From: an uncultured Thermoleophilia bacterium | Lineage (GTDB): Bacteria > Actinomycetota > Thermoleophilia > UBA2241 | Direction of reading: 5' to 3' | Assembly: GCA_903921965.1 (NCBI GenBank) | Contig: CAIXSE010000889.1 | Location: 1 to 7,489, forward strand | Length of the DNA: 7,489 nt | In this document: piece after piece, positions 5,776-7,489 of the stretch | Numbering within the stretch: the stretch's first letter is position 1 | How the letters are laid out: the number at the start of each line of letters is the position of its first letter | The notes under the pieces: generated by a model | What the model was told of the DNA's origin: nothing | The model's input: only the letters and a program-made list of their open reading frames with translations | Database searches by the model: none | Program-made: the position numbers and the translations under genes

Positions 5776-7242
5776 ATGAGCGCCCGAATCGACCCCATCG
5801 CCCCGCGTCTCTCCTGGAACGTGCTGACGCCCCAGGACCTCGTGCGCATCCACGAGGCCACGCTCGAGGTGCTCGCCGAGGTGGGATGCCGCTTCCCCAG
5901 CGAGGTGTCGCTGGACGTGCTGGAGCGGAACGGCTGCCTCGTGGACCGCGCGACCGAGATGGTGCGGTTCCCCAGGGCGGTGGTCGAGGAGGCGCTCGGG
6001 CGCGCGCCGCACGAGTATCTGCTTGCGGCGCGCGATCCGGAGTGCGACCTGCGCATCGACGGCCGCCACTGCTACCTGAGCAACGACGGCTCCGGCCTCT
6101 CGGTCTGGGACCACGCGAAGGGCGAGAAGCGGCCGAGCACGAAGGTGGACGCGGCCACGAGCGCGCGCTTCGTCGACGCGGTCCCCGAGCTCAGCTACTA
6201 CTGGGGCCCGGTGGTCACGAGCACCGACGTGCCGCCGGCGAGCAAGGCGCTGCACGACGCGGAGGCCGTGTTCAACAACACGACGAAGCACTTCCAGACG
6301 GTGACGACGCAGCGCGCGCTGCCCATGCGGTACCTCGTCGAGATGGCGACGGTCATCGCCGGGGGCACCGACGAGCTGCGGGCGCGGCCCATCGTGAGCT
6401 CCATGCAGTGCGCCGTCGACCCGCTGGGGCACGACGGCGCGAACCTGGAGGCCAACCTGGTGGCCGCCGAGTACGGCCTCCCCTGCGGCGTGATGCCGAT
6501 GCCGATGGCCGCCGGCACGAGCCCGGCGACCATGGCCGGCACGCTGGTCGTGCACAACGCCGAGGCGCTCAGCGGCATCGTGCTGCTGCAGCTGGCATCG
6601 CCCGGCGTGCCCTGCTTCGTCTCGGCCGCGCCGAGCGTCATCGATCTCATGACCGGCGGCTACACCGGCGGCGGCGCCGAAGACTACCTGCTCGCAACCG
6701 CCTGCTGCGAGCTCGCCCACTTCTACGGGCTGCCCATCGCGATGGGCACCATGGCCACAGGCGCCAAGGAGCCCGACTGGCAGGCCGCCGTTGACGACTC
6801 GCTGAGCACCTTCGCCAGCGTCATGGGCCACGCCGACATGATGAACGGCGCCGGCCTGCTCAACGGCTCGAAGATCCTGAGCTACCCGCACATGGTCATG
6901 GAGACCGAGATCTACCGCATCGTGAAGCGCATGGCGGGCGGCATCGTCGTGGACGAGGACAGCCTGGCGCTCGACGTCATCAAGACGGTGGGCCAGGGCG
7001 GGACGTACCTCGTGGAGAAGCACACCCGTGACCACATGCGCGAGCTGTGGCGGCCGCGGGTGTGGGACCGCGAGCCGTACGACTCGTGGCTGCAGGGCGG
7101 GAAGCGCGGCGCCCTCGAGAAGGCGACGGAGATCGCCGACGAGATCCTGGCGACGCACCAACCGGAGCCGCTGCCGGAGGACGTCGCGGCGGAGCTGAGC
7201 CGCATCGTGGCGCGCGCCGACGCCGAGTTGGCGGGCGCGTGA
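5776..7242 (+). CDS. MttB-family (trimethylamine methyltransferase family) corrinoid-dependent methyltransferase homologue, non-pyrrolysine, copy 2
   Basis: Second MttB-family protein, 488 residues, full length for the family and expected to methylate a corrinoid protein from a methylated amine or a similar donor. Landmarks: DLVRIHEATLEVLAEVGCRF (21-40), FPRAVVEEALGRAPHEYLL (65-83), WDHAKGEKRPSTKVD (111-125), the core AAGTSPATMAGTLVVHNAEA (245-264), the ATGAKEPDWQ motif (327-336), which takes the place of HTDSKTLDEQ in copy 1, and ALDVIKTVGQGGTYLVEKHT (398-417). There is no in-frame amber codon, so no pyrrolysine. It shares N-terminal and core motifs with copy 1 but differs widely in the C-terminal third, so the two are distinct subfamilies rather than a recent duplication. 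GAGGT (5763-5767) lies 8 bases before the ATG. The stop overlaps the start of a third copy as TGATG, so the two are co-translated. Substrate is unknown. Confidence 0.93.
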   Translation: MSARIDPIAPRLSWNVLTPQDLVRIHEATLEVLAEVGCRFPSEVSLDVLERNGCLVDRATEMVRFPRAVVEEALGRAPHEYLLAARDPECDLRIDGRHCYLSNDGSGLSVWDHAKGEKRPSTKVDAATSARFVDAVPELSYYWGPVVTSTDVPPASKALHDAEAVFNNTTKHFQTVTTQRALPMRYLVEMATVIAGGTDELRARPIVSSMQCAVDPLGHDGANLEANLVAAEYGLPCGVMPMPMAAGTSPATMAGTLVVHNAEALSGIVLLQLASPGVPCFVSAAPSVIDLMTGGYTGGGAEDYLLATACCELAHFYGLPIAMGTMATGAKEPDWQAAVDDSLSTFASVMGHADMMNGAGLLNGSKILSYPHMVMETEIYRIVKRMAGGIVVDEDSLALDVIKTVGQGGTYLVEKHTRDHMRELWRPRVWDREPYDSWLQGGKRGALEKATEIADEILATHQPEPLPEDVAAELSRIVARADAELAGA

Positions 7243-7489
7243 TGGGCGACGAGACCGCGGTCGTGGCGGCCGCGCCGCCGGCGCCGTCGAGGCTGGCGCT
7301 CCGCGTGCTGAGCGATGCCGATGCGCGGCGCGTGCACGCGGCCGCGCTGGAGCTGCTGGGCGCGGCGGCGGGCGACGCCGAGGCCGCCGCGCACGCCGCG
7401 CCCGAGTCCTTCGTGCTCGCGGGGCGCGTCCCGGAGCGCGACGTGCGGCTCGGCGGCGCCGGCCTGCTGCTGGCCACCGGCGGGCCGGC
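7242..7489 (+). CDS. MttB-family protein, copy 3, with a shortened N-terminal region; C-terminal part beyond the window
   Basis: The ATG at 7242 shares its A with the TGA of copy 2, a sign of translational coupling. The 82 visible residues begin with an Ala/Pro-rich stretch and then match the family N-terminus: DADARRVHAAALELLGAAAG (25-44) equals the helix CRRVHEATLEVLEETG of copy 1, and PESFVLAGRVPERDVRLGG (54-72) equals the AP-x-YLLAARDPECDLRIDG block of copy 2. Between them only about 9 residues remain where copies 1 and 2 have about 40, so the segment with the VDG-VRIP-type strand and its helix is missing. Alanine content is very high. The rest of the gene lies outside the window, so full activity cannot be judged; a divergent paralogue or a non-catalytic partner of copy 2 are both possible. 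Confidence 0.78.
   Translation, partial: MGDETAVVAAAPPAPSRLALRVLSDADARRVHAAALELLGAAAGDAEAAAHAAPESFVLAGRVPERDVRLGGAGLLLATGGP

Noticed and set aside
5140..5779. Plus-strand open frames of about 207 codons over the toxin remnant and the non-coding stretch
   Set aside because: Pro/Arg/Ser-rich translations with no motif; the minus strand of the same bases carries recognisable HigB and HigA segments.
5746..7161. Minus-strand open frame of 471 codons
   Set aside because: Antisense shadow of the second MttB gene, with a low-complexity R/A/V/H-rich product.
2974..7242. Pyrrolysine (amber read-through) in the MttB homologues
   Set aside because: Both full-length frames run without any in-frame TAG and end in TGA at normal family length.
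1..7489. CRISPR arrays, tRNA or rRNA genes, insertion sequences
   Set aside because: No spaced repeats, cloverleaf, conserved rRNA segments, transposase motifs or terminal inverted repeats were seen.

Overview
The window is about 7.5 kb of very GC-rich DNA in which every complete gene ends in TGA and third codon positions are strongly G/C-biased. This fits an actinobacterium (for example a Coriobacteriia- or Thermoleophilia-like lineage) or another high-GC anaerobe or facultative anaerobe. The lineage is an inference from composition and gene content; no marker gene is present.

Layout. Minus strand, positions 1 to 2825: an ABC-transporter extracellular solute-binding protein of the peptide/nickel family 5, cut by the left edge, and upstream of it a ferredoxin-FrhB fusion protein (two [4Fe-4S] motifs plus a coenzyme F420 hydrogenase/dehydrogenase beta-subunit domain). 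A 148-bp divergent intergenic region follows. Plus strand: a first MttB-family corrinoid-dependent methyltransferase homologue (2974-4386) and a 67-residue two-helix membrane protein (4510-4713). On the minus strand between 4823 and 5457 lie the remains of a HigB/HigA-type toxin-antitoxin pair, each gene broken by an apparent single missing base. Next comes a 318-bp non-coding stretch (5458-5775) with a candidate promoter, a hairpin and a 12-bp tandem repeat. Then a second MttB homologue (5776-7242) is followed, with a one-base TGATG overlap, by a third one (from 7242), cut by the right edge.

How the parts may work together. MttB-family proteins lacking pyrrolysine include enzymes that demethylate quaternary amines (MtgB for glycine betaine is the type case) and pass the methyl group to a corrinoid protein. 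None of the three homologues here has an in-frame amber codon in the part that is visible. The cognate corrinoid protein, the second methyltransferase and the corrinoid-reactivating ATPase are not in the window. The divergent ferredoxin-FrhB protein could handle electrons from methyl oxidation or for cobalamin reactivation, and the solute-binding protein could feed substrate to the cell, but both links rest only on proximity.

The most notable points are three divergent MttB paralogues within about 4.5 kb, an unusually short N-terminal region in the third, the ferredoxin-FrhB neighbour with a probable leaderless transcript, and the decaying toxin-antitoxin pair inside the cluster.
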